Below are positions 8,819 through 17,961 of a stretch of DNA of 64,000 nt, one piece after another (position 1 is the first letter of the stretch; each line of letters begins with the position of its first letter). This DNA is from Bryobacteraceae bacterium (GTDB lineage: Bacteria > Acidobacteriota > Terriglobia > Bryobacterales > Bryobacteraceae). The notes under the pieces are model-generated. The model was not told the origin of the DNA. It saw nothing but the letters and a program-made list of their open reading frames with translations, and did not search any database. The position numbers and the translations under genes were made by a program. The stretch lies in contig JARKOC010000248.1 in NCBI GenBank assembly GCA_029975915.1, positions 77,433-141,432 of the forward strand. Reading direction: 5' to 3'.

Positions 8819-9772
8819 ATGAATCGACGTTCGTTCATTTCAGCCGCCGCCGGACTCACCGTCCTGCCCGCATGCAAACGGGAAGCCAAGTTCGCCCGCG
8901 TGGACGCAGCTCTGGCCCCGCTGCTGCCGCCCTCGACCCTTGCGCTCGCCTGCATCCGCCTGGACAAACTCCACGACACGCCGTTCTACCGCAAGTACGT
9001 CGAAGGCGAACAAATCGCCATGATCGAGACCATCCAAAAGCAGACTGGCCTCGATCCGCGGAAGGACATCTGGGAGATTGTCCTGGCTTACCGGGGCGCC
9101 GAAGCCGGGCCGCTGGCGTTGATTCGCGGAAAGTTTGGCGGCGAGTTCGGCCGGGAGCCGAACTTCGACCGCACACGATTCCGGAGCATCAGCCATAAGG
9201 GCTACTACATCCTCACGCCGGGCGAGGGCGCAGGCGTCCTGTTCATGAATACCGGCGCCGCCGTCGCCGGCAAAATTGAGGACCTGATGGCGGTGGTGGA
9301 TGCGCGGGACGATAAGTCCGCGAACCCGCCCCAGGGGTTGCTCGATGTCGTTGGGACGCTGCCCGGATCGGCGCACTTCTGGATGGCGTCAGAGAACGGA
9401 TCCGCGCTCGTCCCCAAGCTCCCAAGCGAAGGCAACTTCGCCAACCTGGCGCGGATGGCCTCGGCGCTTGGCCGGCTGACCATCTGGGCGGACTTCAAAC
9501 AGGGAATGACGGCGCACTTGACGGCCGAATACTCCGACGCGCAATCGGCCAAGATGGCGCACGATTTCGTCAAAGGCATGATCGGCCTGGCGCGTCTGAA
9601 GACGCCGGACAACCAGCCCGACATGCTCAAACTGTTCGATGGCGTCCGCCCGCTGCTACGCGACAAGACGGTCGAAATCGACGTCCAGGAACCGTTCGAA
9701 CTGCTCGACGAGGTTATTTCCGCGCTGCAGGGATTGCGTCGCCAAGGTTCATCGATCCCCCGCCCTCGCTGA
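8819..9772 (+). CDS. Probable lipoprotein of unknown function
   Basis: The start is placed at the ATG at 8819 because an AAGGA ribosome site sits 7 bp upstream; a GTG six bases earlier is less likely. MNRRSFISAAAGLTVLPAC reads as a twin-arginine-type signal ending in a lipobox cysteine, so the protein is probably lipid-anchored. The 317 residues have no motif I recognise. The body alternates strands and helices with a D-I-W-E-I-V-L-A-Y-R segment. Similar acidobacterial proteins are annotated only as hypothetical. The 3' end overlaps the convergent ferredoxin gene by 59 bp, so the two ends share sequence in opposite frames. Confidence 0.7.
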   Translation: MNRRSFISAAAGLTVLPACKREAKFARVDAALAPLLPPSTLALACIRLDKLHDTPFYRKYVEGEQIAMIETIQKQTGLDPRKDIWEIVLAYRGAEAGPLALIRGKFGGEFGREPNFDRTRFRSISHKGYYILTPGEGAGVLFMNTGAAVAGKIEDLMAVVDARDDKSANPPQGLLDVVGTLPGSAHFWMASENGSALVPKLPSEGNFANLARMASALGRLTIWADFKQGMTAHLTAEYSDAQSAKMAHDFVKGMIGLARLKTPDNQPDMLKLFDGVRPLLRDKTVEIDVQEPFELLDEVISALQGLRRQGSSIPRPR

Positions 9773-10112
9773 CGTAGTTGCGGTTCCAGGACGGGATCTC
9801 GACGACAATGTCGGCATCATTGCTCTCAATGACAGCCTGACAGCCCAACCGCGATCCAAGTTGAAGGTCGGCCGCCATCTCGACGCGGTCGGCTTCGTCG
9901 TCATCCATCGGCGAAATGAATTTCTCGCCGCTTTTGACCACGACATGGCAAGTCGTGCAGGCGCAACTGCCTCCGCAGGCGTGCTCCAGATGGAACCCGA
10001 AATGCTCGGCAACATCCAAAAACGACTTGGGTTTGCCGTGCTCACCATAGGGCAGGGCATTGAGGTCAAATTCAAAGCTGTCCCCGGAGGGAAGAAATGT
10101 CACCTTGGCCAC
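9714..10112 (-). CDS. 2Fe-2S ferredoxin (ISC/adrenodoxin type)
   Basis: The 132-residue protein has the vertebrate-type [2Fe-2S] spacing Cys46-x5-Cys52-x2-Cys55 with a fourth Cys91 in RLGCQ, in the context HACGGSCACTTCHV. It resembles the Fdx of iron-sulfur cluster assembly and of P450 systems, transferring single electrons in the cytoplasm. A C-terminal extension of about 30 residues follows the core. No cluster-assembly genes are adjacent. A TATAGT hexamer on the minus strand (10124-10119) lies only about six bases upstream of the start, which hints at a very short or leaderless transcript. Confidence 0.9.
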   Translation of the reverse strand: MAKVTFLPSGDSFEFDLNALPYGEHGKPKSFLDVAEHFGFHLEHACGGSCACTTCHVVVKSGEKFISPMDDDEADRVEMAADLQLGSRLGCQAVIESNDADIVVEIPSWNRNYVSEGGGSMNLGDAIPAARK

Positions 10113-10209
10113 GACACCACTATAGCATGATTGGCGACTAAAATGGTCCTATATGTGGCCGGGGCCATTCGCAGCTCCCGGCCGATGGCATATGCTTGAG
10201 AGGAATCCC

Positions 10210-11352
10210 ATGCGTATCGCCGCGCTCACCCCCCTGGTTGTCGCTGCCGGCCTCGTCGCCTGCGCGCCGACTCCAGCCATGAAAAAGGAAGCACTCAAAG
10301 TGACCAAGACCAGTTTTGGCAAGACCGCCGAAGGAACTGAAGTATATCTCTATACCCTGAAGAACTCGAAAGGCATGGAGGCCGCCATCACAAACTATGG
10401 CGGTATCGTCGTCAGCCTGAAGACGCCCGACAAGAATGGCCAGTTTGCCGACCTCGTGCTGGGCTTCGATTCGCTGGACGGCTATCTGAAAGAGCATCCG
10501 TATTTCGGGGCTATCGTCGGCCGCTACGGCAATCGCATCGGCGGCGCGAAGTTTTCCATCGCCGGCAAGGAATACAAACTGGCCGCCAACAATGGGCCGA
10601 ACTCGCTGCACGGTGGAATCAAGGGGTTCGACAAGAAGGTGTGGGCGGCGCAGGTGGATGACGCGACGAATTCGCTCATCCTTAGTTATTCCAGCCCGGA
10701 CATGGAAGAGGGTTATCCCGGCAAACTGGATGTCCAGGTGACCTACACCCTGACCGAGGCCAATGAACTTCGCATCAACTACAAGGCCACGACGGACAAA
10801 GAGACGGTCGTCAACCTGACCAATCACAGCTACTTCAATCTCGCCGGGCAGGGCAACGGCGACATCCTGAATCACTCGATTCAGATCATGTCCGAGAAGA
10901 CCACCCCCGTCGATGCAACGCTCATCCCGACTGGCGAACTAAAGGACGTCGCAGGAACACCCTTCGACTTCACTGCGCCGCATAAGATCGGCGAACGCAT
11001 CAACGATACTTCCGACGAGCAGATCAAGTTTGGCGGCGGCTATGACCACAATTTTGTCGTCGATGGCCAGGCCGGCTCGTTGCGGCCCGCGGCGCGTGTG
11101 ACCGAACCCATGTCCGGGCGCGCCATGGAGGTGCTCACCACCGAGCCTGGAGTTCAGTTCTACACCGGCAATTTCCTTGACGGCACGCTGACGGGCAAGG
11201 GCGGAAAGGTCTATCCGAAGCGCTCAGGCCTCTGCCTGGAGACCCAGCACTTCCCCGATTCGCCGAACAAGCCGCAATTCCCCTCGGCCGCGCTGAAGCC
11301 GGGCCAAACGTATCTTTCCACCACCGTCTACCGCTTCTCTGTCGCACAATAG
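10210..11352 (+). CDS. galM: Aldose 1-epimerase (mutarotase), probable lipoprotein
   Basis: The start at 10210 follows a GAGAGGA ribosome site; the reading frame extends upstream without support. MRIAALTPLVVAAGLVAC is a lipoprotein signal, which places the enzyme outside the cytoplasm. Mutarotase motifs are clear: NYGGIVVSLKTPD, GRYGNRIGGAKF, SLHGGIKGFDKKVW, the catalytic-His region NLTNHSYFNL and the catalytic-Glu region LCLETQHFPDSPN. It interconverts alpha and beta anomers of aldoses such as galactose or glucose. Extracytoplasmic mutarotases usually precede sugar uptake. The gene stands 5 bp before the DnaC-like gene. Confidence 0.92.
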   Translation: MRIAALTPLVVAAGLVACAPTPAMKKEALKVTKTSFGKTAEGTEVYLYTLKNSKGMEAAITNYGGIVVSLKTPDKNGQFADLVLGFDSLDGYLKEHPYFGAIVGRYGNRIGGAKFSIAGKEYKLAANNGPNSLHGGIKGFDKKVWAAQVDDATNSLILSYSSPDMEEGYPGKLDVQVTYTLTEANELRINYKATTDKETVVNLTNHSYFNLAGQGNGDILNHSIQIMSEKTTPVDATLIPTGELKDVAGTPFDFTAPHKIGERINDTSDEQIKFGGGYDHNFVVDGQAGSLRPAARVTEPMSGRAMEVLTTEPGVQFYTGNFLDGTLTGKGGKVYPKRSGLCLETQHFPDSPNKPQFPSAALKPGQTYLSTTVYRFSVAQ

Positions 11353-11357
11353 AGGGC

Positions 11358-12101
11358 ATGGCGGAAGTCTGTCAGCACTGCGGCGGCACGGGCTGGATCA
11401 TCGTTGAAAAGGATGGCCTGTCCGGCGCGAGCCGTTGCGCCTGCCAGAACGAAGGCCGCTCGGCCCGGCTGCTGGAAGCCGCGCGCATCCCGGCCAACTT
11501 CGCCGGCGACGCCTTCGACAACTTCCAGCTTCGCGGATCGAAGGAACTCGGCGAGGTGATGCTTTATCTGAAGCAGTACGCCGACAATTACCCGGCTGTG
11601 GAGCCGCCGGGCGTGCTGCTGGTGGGCGAACCGGGCACGGGCAAAACCCACTTGGCCGTCGCCACAGCCAAACGCCTCATTGAGCACGGCTTCAGCGTCC
11701 TGTTCACAGACTATTCGCACCTGCTCTCCCGCATTCGCGCCAGCTACGATCCGTCCACCGGCGCGGACCGCGACGCGTTCAAAGAGGCGATGGAGTGCGA
11801 GATACTCCTGCTCGACGACCTTGGCGCACACCGCGTCACGGATTGGGTCGAGGATACGGTCACCTCAATCATCACCTACAGGGCCAACGAGCGGAAACCG
11901 ACCATCGTGACCACCAATCTGCCCGACCCCGACATGGGCGGCCAGGTGATCGAGCGGAATCCCGAAGGCTCGCCGGCGCGGTTCGATATCAAGACGACGC
12001 TTACTGAGAAGATCGGCATGCGCGCCCGCTCGCGGCTGTTCGAGATGTGCAAGATTCTGAAGATGCCGAAAATCGGCGACTACCGCATTCGCCGGTTCTG
12101 A
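11358..12101 (+). CDS. DnaC/DnaI-like AAA+ ATPase (probable replicative helicase loader)
   Basis: The 247-residue protein opens with a four-cysteine cluster, Cys5, Cys8, Cys27 and Cys29 (CQHCGGTGW ... CACQ), likely a zinc-binding motif. An AAA+ domain follows, with Walker A GEPGTGKTH at residues 90-98, Walker B EILLLDDLG at about 148-156 and an RARSRLFEM helix near the end. This layout fits DnaI/DnaC helicase loaders, which open the DnaB ring at the origin. IstB transposition ATPases are related, but there is no istA gene or terminal repeat here, so a chromosomal loader is the better call. Confidence 0.8.
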   Translation: MAEVCQHCGGTGWIIVEKDGLSGASRCACQNEGRSARLLEAARIPANFAGDAFDNFQLRGSKELGEVMLYLKQYADNYPAVEPPGVLLVGEPGTGKTHLAVATAKRLIEHGFSVLFTDYSHLLSRIRASYDPSTGADRDAFKEAMECEILLLDDLGAHRVTDWVEDTVTSIITYRANERKPTIVTTNLPDPDMGGQVIERNPEGSPARFDIKTTLTEKIGMRARSRLFEMCKILKMPKIGDYRIRRF

Positions 12102-12146
12102 CGGGCGTGCGCGGCGCGTGCTGAAGGTGATACAAGAGACGCTGGA

Positions 12147-13379
12147 ATGAACTCCCGCCAACGTGTCCTCTCCGCACTGAACCACATTCAGCCCGACCGC
12201 ATCCCCATTGATCTATCCGGCCATCGCTCGTCAGGCATCTCGGCCATCGCTTATCCGAAACTGCGCGCGCATCTTGGTCTCCCGCCACGGCCCGTGCGCG
12301 TCTATGATCCTGTGCAGCAACTGGCCATCGTCGATGAGGACGTGCTGGACCATTTCGGCGTGGATACCATCGAACTCGGGCGCGGGTTCTGCCACGAAGA
12401 CCGCTGGTGGACCGAATGGAACCTTCCGGATGGCACGCCCTGCCTGATGCCGTTCTGGGCATTGCCCGAACGGGTTGCGGCCGATTGGGTGCTGCGCTCG
12501 CCTTCAGGACGGATCATCGCCCGCATGCCGGAGGGCTCGCTGCATTTCGATCAAGTCTATTGGCCTTTCCTCGACGGCCCGGAGGATCTTTCGCGCATTG
12601 CAGAACTCTACCCTGAGCACATGTGGACCGGCGTCGCCTCGCCGCCTGGGCCGTCAATCGGTTCCATGACTGAACTTGGCTTTGGGGCGCGCGTTCTGCG
12701 GTCGTCCACCGACCGCGCCATTCTGGGTCTGTTCGGCGGCAACCTTCTCGAGATGGGCCAGTTCTACTACCGCATGGACAACTTCCTGGCCATGCTCGGC
12801 GAGGACCCGCCGCGGGTCCACCGCTTCCTCGACGCCCTGGTCGAAATCCATCTCGCCAACTTGCGGCGGTTTCTCGCAGCCGTTGGCGACGCGATCGACA
12901 TCATCTGTTTCGGCGACGACCTCGGCTCCCAGAACGGCCCGCAAATCTCGCCGCGCATGTATCGCGAGTTCTTCAAACCCCGTCATGCGGCAATGTGGGC
13001 CGAAGCCAAGCGCCTGGCGCCGGTGAAGGTGATGCTGCACTGCTGTGGCGCCGTGCGGCAATTGTTGCCAGACCTGATCGACGCCGGCCTCGACGCCATC
13101 AACCCGGTTCAGATCAGCGGCAAGGGCATGGAGGCCGAAGGTCTGAAACGCGACTTCGGTGCGCAACTCACGTTCTGGGGCGGCGGTTGCGACACGCAGC
13201 GCGTGCTGCCATTGGGTATTCCGGATGAAGTGCGCGACCATGTCCGCGCACAGTGCCAGGCGCTTGCTCCAGGCGGCGGATTCGTTTTCCAGCAGGTCCA
13301 CAACATCCTGGCCGGCGTGCCGCCGGAAAACATCGTGGCGATGTACGAGGGGGTGGCCGCGGCGTCAATTACTGTTTGA
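12147..13379 (+). CDS. Uroporphyrinogen decarboxylase-family protein (non-HemE)
   Basis: The 410-residue protein has the UroD TIM-barrel pattern: SRQRVLSALNHIQPDRIPIDL at the N-terminus, CFGDDLGSQNGPQISPRMYREFF in the centre and CCGAVRQLLPDLIDAGLDAINPVQ after it, ending with GGGFVFQQVHNILAGVPPENI. This variant belongs with corrinoid-dependent methyltransferases and uncharacterised UroD-like proteins rather than HemE. A true HemE is encoded at 36017. The substrate is unknown. Its 3' end overlaps the ManD-like gene by 11 bp on the opposite strand. No corrinoid protein gene lies nearby. Confidence 0.83.
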   Translation: MNSRQRVLSALNHIQPDRIPIDLSGHRSSGISAIAYPKLRAHLGLPPRPVRVYDPVQQLAIVDEDVLDHFGVDTIELGRGFCHEDRWWTEWNLPDGTPCLMPFWALPERVAADWVLRSPSGRIIARMPEGSLHFDQVYWPFLDGPEDLSRIAELYPEHMWTGVASPPGPSIGSMTELGFGARVLRSSTDRAILGLFGGNLLEMGQFYYRMDNFLAMLGEDPPRVHRFLDALVEIHLANLRRFLAAVGDAIDIICFGDDLGSQNGPQISPRMYREFFKPRHAAMWAEAKRLAPVKVMLHCCGAVRQLLPDLIDAGLDAINPVQISGKGMEAEGLKRDFGAQLTFWGGGCDTQRVLPLGIPDEVRDHVRAQCQALAPGGGFVFQQVHNILAGVPPENIVAMYEGVAAASITV

Positions 13380-14706
13380 TGATCGTGCCGTCCCGGCGGC
13401 GGACTTCGCCCCAGCCGCCATTGAGCCGTTTTCGCTCTCCCTGCTCGAACGAACCAAACGGATACTTCGCGGCCGCCTTCTCGTCCACCTCGATACCCCA
13501 GCCCGGCGCTTCGTTCGCGTAGAAGTAGCCGTTTTCAAGCTTTGGGCAGCCTTGGAACACTTCCTGCTCGCGCTCGGTGAAAATGCGCCCTTCCTGGATG
13601 CCGAAGTTGTAGCAGGCGAGGTCCAGGGCGATATTGGCGGCATGGCCGACTGGCGATACGTCGCCGGGGCCGTGCCAGGCGGTCTTGACGCCCATCAGTT
13701 CGGCCATCGCGGCCACCTTGCGGCAGGGCGTCACGCCGCCCGCCTGCGAGACATGGATGCGGATGTAGTCGATCAAACGTTCATGGATGAGCGGCGTCCA
13801 TTCGTGCGGCGAGTTGAAAAGTTCGCCCATGGCCAGCGGCGTCGTGCACTGCGCGCGGATGTGTCGGAACCAGGCGATGTCTTCGGGACTCACCGGGTCT
13901 TCGATGAAAAACGGCCGGTACTTCTCGACATCCTTGCAGAACCGCATCGCCTGCACGGGCGAGACGCGTTCGTGGATGTCGTGCAACAGTTCGACTTCGT
14001 CGCCCAGTTCCTTGCGCGCTATCTCGAAAAGCTTCAGCGCCCGGCTGAGATACGCTTCCGGTTCGAAGACCGGCGCCGAATGGAGCGCCGCGACCCTGGC
14101 GTCGCCGCGGCCGGAACCGTAGCCAGCCATGCCGGGTACGCCCACCTGGATTCGGACGTGCCGGTACCCGCGCGCCATGTAGCCCTTGGCCGATTCGATC
14201 ACCTGCGGGAAGTCCGCGCCTGAGGCGTGCGCGTAGCAGTCCACCGCCTCGCGGCACTTGCCGCCCAGCAGTTGATAAACCGGCATCCCGGCCTGGCGTC
14301 CTTTGATATCCCACAGCGCTTCGTCGACGCCCGATATGGCGTTGTTCAGCACCGGGCCATTGCGCCAGTACGACGAGTTATAGAGCATTTGCCAGGTATC
14401 GTCGATGCGGTCGGCCTGCTTGCCGATCAACTGCGGTTTCAGGTACTTTTCGATGGCCGGGACCACCAGGTCCGCGCGCTGCGTGAAACAGGCGCAACCG
14501 TATCCGTAGAGGCCGTCCTGGTCGGTCAGGATCTTCACTACGGGCAGCCGCAGCCCGGCGGGCGCGGTCTGGATCACCTGCACGTCCTTGATCTTTGGCG
14601 ACGGCATGGCCCGCGTGGCGCGCGCGGCGCGTTCTTGCGCGGCCGCCTCCTTTGGTGAAACGGCCGCGGCGGCCGCAGCCAGCGACAGCAGAGTCCGGCG
14701 CTTCAT
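13369..14706 (-). CDS. Enolase-superfamily dehydratase, RspA/ManD-like, Tat-exported
   Basis: The 445-residue protein begins MKRRTLLSLAAAAAAVSP, a twin-arginine-like export signal, unusual for a mostly cytoplasmic superfamily. The metal ligands of the mandelate-racemase fold are visible as Asp243 (LLHDIHE), Glu269 (FIEDP) and Glu295 (AMGELFN), with His345 in WHGPGDVSP. The residues ENGYFY near 400 and the PAIEKYLKPQLIG capping-domain motif fit the RspA/mannonate-dehydratase branch. The enzyme probably dehydrates a sugar acid, but the substrate is not assignable from sequence. It converges on the UroD-like gene and may be in the same unit as none of its neighbours. Confidence 0.85.
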   Translation of the reverse strand: MKRRTLLSLAAAAAAVSPKEAAAQERAARATRAMPSPKIKDVQVIQTAPAGLRLPVVKILTDQDGLYGYGCACFTQRADLVVPAIEKYLKPQLIGKQADRIDDTWQMLYNSSYWRNGPVLNNAISGVDEALWDIKGRQAGMPVYQLLGGKCREAVDCYAHASGADFPQVIESAKGYMARGYRHVRIQVGVPGMAGYGSGRGDARVAALHSAPVFEPEAYLSRALKLFEIARKELGDEVELLHDIHERVSPVQAMRFCKDVEKYRPFFIEDPVSPEDIAWFRHIRAQCTTPLAMGELFNSPHEWTPLIHERLIDYIRIHVSQAGGVTPCRKVAAMAELMGVKTAWHGPGDVSPVGHAANIALDLACYNFGIQEGRIFTEREQEVFQGCPKLENGYFYANEAPGWGIEVDEKAAAKYPFGSFEQGERKRLNGGWGEVRRRDGTIIKQ

Positions 14707-14722
14707 GGCGTGCTCCTATGGG

Positions 14723-14887
14723 CTACTTCTTGGTTTGGTCTTCCAGCATCCGTTTCACGTTATCGAGTTGCCGCGTCAGGCTCCGGCCTCGTGCCGCCAG
14801 CGTGAGCGCGTAAACGATCAGAATCGCCCAGGCCGTGATCAGCCCGTAGGCGAGGTAGGAGAAATTTCGTTGGACTGCGTCGTTCAT
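14723..14887 (-). CDS. ccmD: CcmD-like small membrane protein
   Basis: This 54-residue frame sits just downstream of ccmC. It encodes one hydrophobic segment (YLAYGLITAWAILIVYALTL, residues 11-30) followed by a basic helix with ARGRSLTRQLDNVKRMLED. CcmD is a short single-pass protein that holds CcmE and CcmABC together for release of heme-loaded CcmE. Length, topology and position all match. Sequence conservation in the family is low, so the call relies on context. The GGGAGAC upstream of the ATG on the minus strand can serve as a ribosome site. Confidence 0.75.
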   Translation of the reverse strand: MNDAVQRNFSYLAYGLITAWAILIVYALTLAARGRSLTRQLDNVKRMLEDQTKK

Positions 14888-14903
14888 CTTCTTGTCTCCC
14901 GGG

Positions 14904-15581
14904 CTAGATCATGTGCGCTTCGCGGCGCAGCGCGTCGATCTCCCTCTGTTGCTTTTCCTGCACATAACGCACGGCGACGAGGATCGCGGCGACGATCAGA
15001 ATGGGGACCCAGTTGCCGTAGAGCATGGCGCGGTAGCTCGCATCCATCTTGCCTTCGCCGAAAAGCACCGGCTGCGGATGCTGGGTCCGGAACCATTTGA
15101 TGGAGAAGAACACGAACGGCACCACCGAAAAGTTCAGGACCGACATCACGGCCGACATCCGCGCCCTTTCGGTCGGCTCATCGATCGCGCGGCGCAGCAC
15201 AAGATAGCCGGCATACAGCAGCCAGCAGATGAGCATCGAGGTGAGCCGCCAATCCCAGGTCCACCAGATGCCCCAGATGATGCGGGCCCAGATCATTCCG
15301 GTGAGCAGGTTCACCGCGCCGAACGCCAGTCCGACCTCGACCACCGAAACGCCGAAAGCGTCGTAATTCATCTTTTTCGACTTGAGGTAGGCCAGGCCGG
15401 CGATCAGCGACGCCAGGAAACAGAGGAAACAGGTGAACGCCGCGGGGACGTGGAAGAAGATGATCCGGAAGATGGCGCCCTGGAACTTCTCGTCGGGCAG
15501 TTGGGTCAGGATCACCCAGATGTTGCGCGCCAGCAGCAGCGCGGCAATTGCCCCGCCGGCGATCAGGATGTTCTTGCGCAT
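14904..15581 (-). CDS. ccmC: Heme exporter/heme-handling protein CcmC
   Basis: The 225-residue integral membrane protein has six hydrophobic segments and the tryptophan-rich heme-handling motif IWWTWDWRLTS at residues 105-115. His44 in FFHVPAAF and the His in TQHPQP near 160 flank it and correspond to the heme ligands of CcmC. CcmC loads heme onto CcmE at the outer face of the inner membrane. A GAGGAG ribosome site precedes the start. It lies between ccmB and ccmD in the standard order. Confidence 0.94.
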   Translation of the reverse strand: MRKNILIAGGAIAALLLARNIWVILTQLPDEKFQGAIFRIIFFHVPAAFTCFLCFLASLIAGLAYLKSKKMNYDAFGVSVVEVGLAFGAVNLLTGMIWARIIWGIWWTWDWRLTSMLICWLLYAGYLVLRRAIDEPTERARMSAVMSVLNFSVVPFVFFSIKWFRTQHPQPVLFGEGKMDASYRAMLYGNWVPILIVAAILVAVRYVQEKQQREIDALRREAHMI

Positions 15582-15602
15582 TGAAATTGCTCCTCGCCGC
15601 GA

Positions 15603-16283
15603 CTAGCCGATCAGCACGGCGTCGATCAGCAGCACGGCCAGCGAAGTAAAAATGATATCGAAGCCAACCAGCAGCCGCACCCACGCCCACTGGTCGCCCG
15701 CGATCGGCTCGCCGGCCACCAGCGTGGTGGTGAGTTGCATTGCCGCCATCAGGCACGGGATCAGCGCCGGGTAGACCAGCATGGGCAGCATCACTTCGCG
15801 CAGCCGCAGGTTCACGGTTAGCGCCGAAAACAGAGTCCCAACCACCGTAACGCCCCACGTCGCCAGCGCCAGCACCATTGCCAGCTCCCAGGGGCGCGAC
15901 CACCAGGTGACGTTGTAGAAGACGCCGAACACTGGCAGGCAGACCACCTCAATGGCAATCAGCAGCGCGTAGTTGGCCAGCGACTTGCCTGTGAACAGCG
16001 CCGCGCCCGGAACCGGTGAACTCACCAGCGTCTCCAGGCAGTCATTGGCCAGTTCCCTGGCGAATGACCGGTTCAGGATCAGCACGCCGGCAAAGGCGAA
16101 GACCAGCCACAATAGCCCCCCGGCGATCTCGCGCGTTGTCTCCGACGTCGGATCGAAGGCGAAACTGAACAGGATTAGGATGACGAGCGCGAAGCTGAGC
16201 GACGCGTTCACCGCCTCTTTCGTGCGCAGCTCGCTGCGCAGGTCCTTGGCGGCCACTGTGAAGGTTTGGCGAAGAAACTGCAT
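15603..16283 (-). CDS. ccmB: ABC transporter permease CcmB
   Basis: The start at 16283 overlaps the ccmA stop as TGATG, giving 226 residues; an upstream extension of ten residues is not needed. The sequence begins MQFLRQTFTVAAKDLRSELRTKE, then runs through six membrane segments with the conserved SFARELANDCLETLVSSPVPGAALFTGK loop. CcmB pairs with the CcmA ATPase. Together they use ATP to release heme-bound CcmE from CcmCD. Confidence 0.93.
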   Translation of the reverse strand: MQFLRQTFTVAAKDLRSELRTKEAVNASLSFALVILILFSFAFDPTSETTREIAGGLLWLVFAFAGVLILNRSFARELANDCLETLVSSPVPGAALFTGKSLANYALLIAIEVVCLPVFGVFYNVTWWSRPWELAMVLALATWGVTVVGTLFSALTVNLRLREVMLPMLVYPALIPCLMAAMQLTTTLVAGEPIAGDQWAWVRLLVGFDIIFTSLAVLLIDAVLIG

Positions 16284-16981
16284 CACGCCTCCCCGTAGTT
16301 TCGGTAGATCCAACCCGGATCGTCCACCATCTCGCGCGTCCGTCCGCCCTTGAATGCCAGTTTGCCCCGGTTGATCAGCGCCACGTGCGTGGCTAGTTCC
16401 AGCGCCTCGCGCAACTGGTGCGTGGACATCAGTACGGTGCGCCCTTCGGCCAAAGCTTCGCGCAGAACCGTCTGGAGGACGGCGATGGCTCGGTCGTCCA
16501 GCGCCGTGAACGGCTCGTCAAGAAGCAGGACGCGAGGGCTGTGCAGGAAGGCGCGGGCCACGGCCAAGCGCTGCCTCATGCCACGCGAGAACTCCCTCAC
16601 CAGCCCGTCCTTCACGCGTTCCAGGCCCGTCCGCTGCAGCCATTCCATCGCTTTGCTCTCGGGTTCAGCAAGGCCGTACAGGTTGGCGAACAATCGCAAA
16701 TTCTCGATCGCCGAAAGTTCGTCGTAGATGCCTATGCCGTGGCCGAGAACGCCGATGGAGGCCCGCGCCGCTCGTTCCGAGGCATCCTGGCCAAACAGTT
16801 GCACCTGGCCTCTCGCCGGTCTGGAGAGGCCGGCCAGGATCTTCAGCAACGTTGTCTTTCCGGCGCCGTTTCTGCCGAGCAGGGCGACACAGGAGCCTGG
16901 CTCCACAGTGAAGGATATGTCGCGCAGGGCGGGGAAGTCGCCGTAAAACTTCCAGACGCCCTCAATCGCCAGCGCACTCAT
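16283..16981 (-). CDS. ccmA: ABC transporter ATP-binding protein CcmA
   Basis: The 232-residue ATPase has Walker A GRNGAGKTT at residues 36-44, the signature region FSRGMRQRLAVARAF and Walker B VLLLDEPFTALDD, followed by a switch His in STHQL. The family and the neighbouring ccmB and ccmC identify it as CcmA. The GMRQR signature is a slight departure from canonical LSGGQ, as in other CcmA proteins. Its start overlaps the stop of the upstream carboxypeptidase-regulatory gene by four bases. Confidence 0.94.
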   Translation of the reverse strand: MSALAIEGVWKFYGDFPALRDISFTVEPGSCVALLGRNGAGKTTLLKILAGLSRPARGQVQLFGQDASERAARASIGVLGHGIGIYDELSAIENLRLFANLYGLAEPESKAMEWLQRTGLERVKDGLVREFSRGMRQRLAVARAFLHSPRVLLLDEPFTALDDRAIAVLQTVLREALAEGRTVLMSTHQLREALELATHVALINRGKLAFKGGRTREMVDDPGWIYRNYGEA

Positions 16982-17961
16982 ACCTTGCGTTTATTGAGCG
17001 CTGACACCGTCCCTTTGAGGTAGTGCGCGGTGAAGCCGAGCGCCAGGAATGCCAGCGTCAGCCCAAGCGCCCACTTCCAGTTGCGCTCGTATCCAGGCGG
17101 CATGATCTGCTTGATCTTCGGCCCTTCGGATTCGCCTTCGCTACCCGGCACAACACTCAGCGAGCCTGAGCCCGAGATGGTCAGCTTCAACTCCTTCACC
17201 GTGATGTCGAACACAGCCGCCTTGGTCTGCGGCTCATTGCCGATGTTGACAATGCCCGCGCCGGCCGCCTCCACTCCCTGTGGCAGCACCAGTTTTGGAG
17301 AAGCTGCGCCATTGAGTAGTCTGGTTTCGAGCACGGCCCCGGCCGCCGGTGGGAGCTTGTAACTGAAGTCGAACCTCGTCTCGCCGGGCTTCACCGGGTA
17401 GTCCACCGTCCAAATGTTGGCCGCCGCGGTCTTCACCGGCTGGCGCTCCACGGGCATTCCGCCTTGCGCGATCACCCGCGCCATCACGTTTTCGCCAGCG
17501 GCGGCCGGCACAAACACTTTCACCGTGCCCGCTTTCGGATTGTTCCAAGTCACTTGAGCCGGATTGAGAAAGACAACCGTCTCGTTGACCACCAGTTCCG
17601 AGCCATTGGACTCAACCATGATCATGTGCTGGTCCGCTTTGACTTCCGGCACGCTCGATGCGCTGTCATAGACAGCGATTTCCAAACCCGCCCCGCCCGC
17701 TTGCGACATCGGCGCGTTGTACCGCACGCCCTGATACTCGGCCTGCACCAGATGCGCCGATCCCGTTGAGGAATCGAAACTGAAACGGCCTTCGGCATCC
17801 GTTTTCGTCGAACCAGCCGCCTGCATACCGCTGGCGCCGAAGTTGGTCAGCGTCACGGTCACGCCAGCTTGCGGCTTGCCCTTCGTCCTGTTGATGACGA
17901 CGCCCGTGACTGCGGCCGGCAGTGTCATGGCCGCGGCCAGAAACAGAATTGGCAGCTTCAT
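16978..17961 (-). CDS. Membrane-anchored carboxypeptidase-regulatory-like protein in the ccm operon
   Basis: The start at 17961 (MKLPILFLAAAMTLPAAV) is a signal peptide and overlaps the preceding stop as ATGA. Residues 20-100 form a carboxypeptidase-regulatory/beta-sandwich domain (TGVVINRTKGKPQAGVTVTLT, then DAEGRFSFDSS). The middle continues in beta-rich sequence with a NETVVFLNPAQVTWN segment. A transmembrane helix closes the protein (WKWALGLTLAFLALGFTAHYLKG). The 327 residues are not a standard Ccm component. Full overlap with both neighbours suggests co-translation, so it may present or fold cytochrome substrates, but that is inference. Confidence 0.7.
   Translation of the reverse strand: MKLPILFLAAAMTLPAAVTGVVINRTKGKPQAGVTVTLTNFGASGMQAAGSTKTDAEGRFSFDSSTGSAHLVQAEYQGVRYNAPMSQAGGAGLEIAVYDSASSVPEVKADQHMIMVESNGSELVVNETVVFLNPAQVTWNNPKAGTVKVFVPAAAGENVMARVIAQGGMPVERQPVKTAAANIWTVDYPVKPGETRFDFSYKLPPAAGAVLETRLLNGAASPKLVLPQGVEAAGAGIVNIGNEPQTKAAVFDITVKELKLTISGSGSLSVVPGSEGESEGPKIKQIMPPGYERNWKWALGLTLAFLALGFTAHYLKGTVSALNKRKV

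Noticed and set aside
11358..12101. IS21-type IstB ATPase
   Set aside because: The ATPase core is shared, but no istA partner or terminal repeat is near and the four-Cys N-terminus fits a helicase loader.
12147..13379. hemE
   Set aside because: It belongs to the UroD superfamily but lacks the WFMRQAGRYM motif, which is present in the true hemE at 36017.
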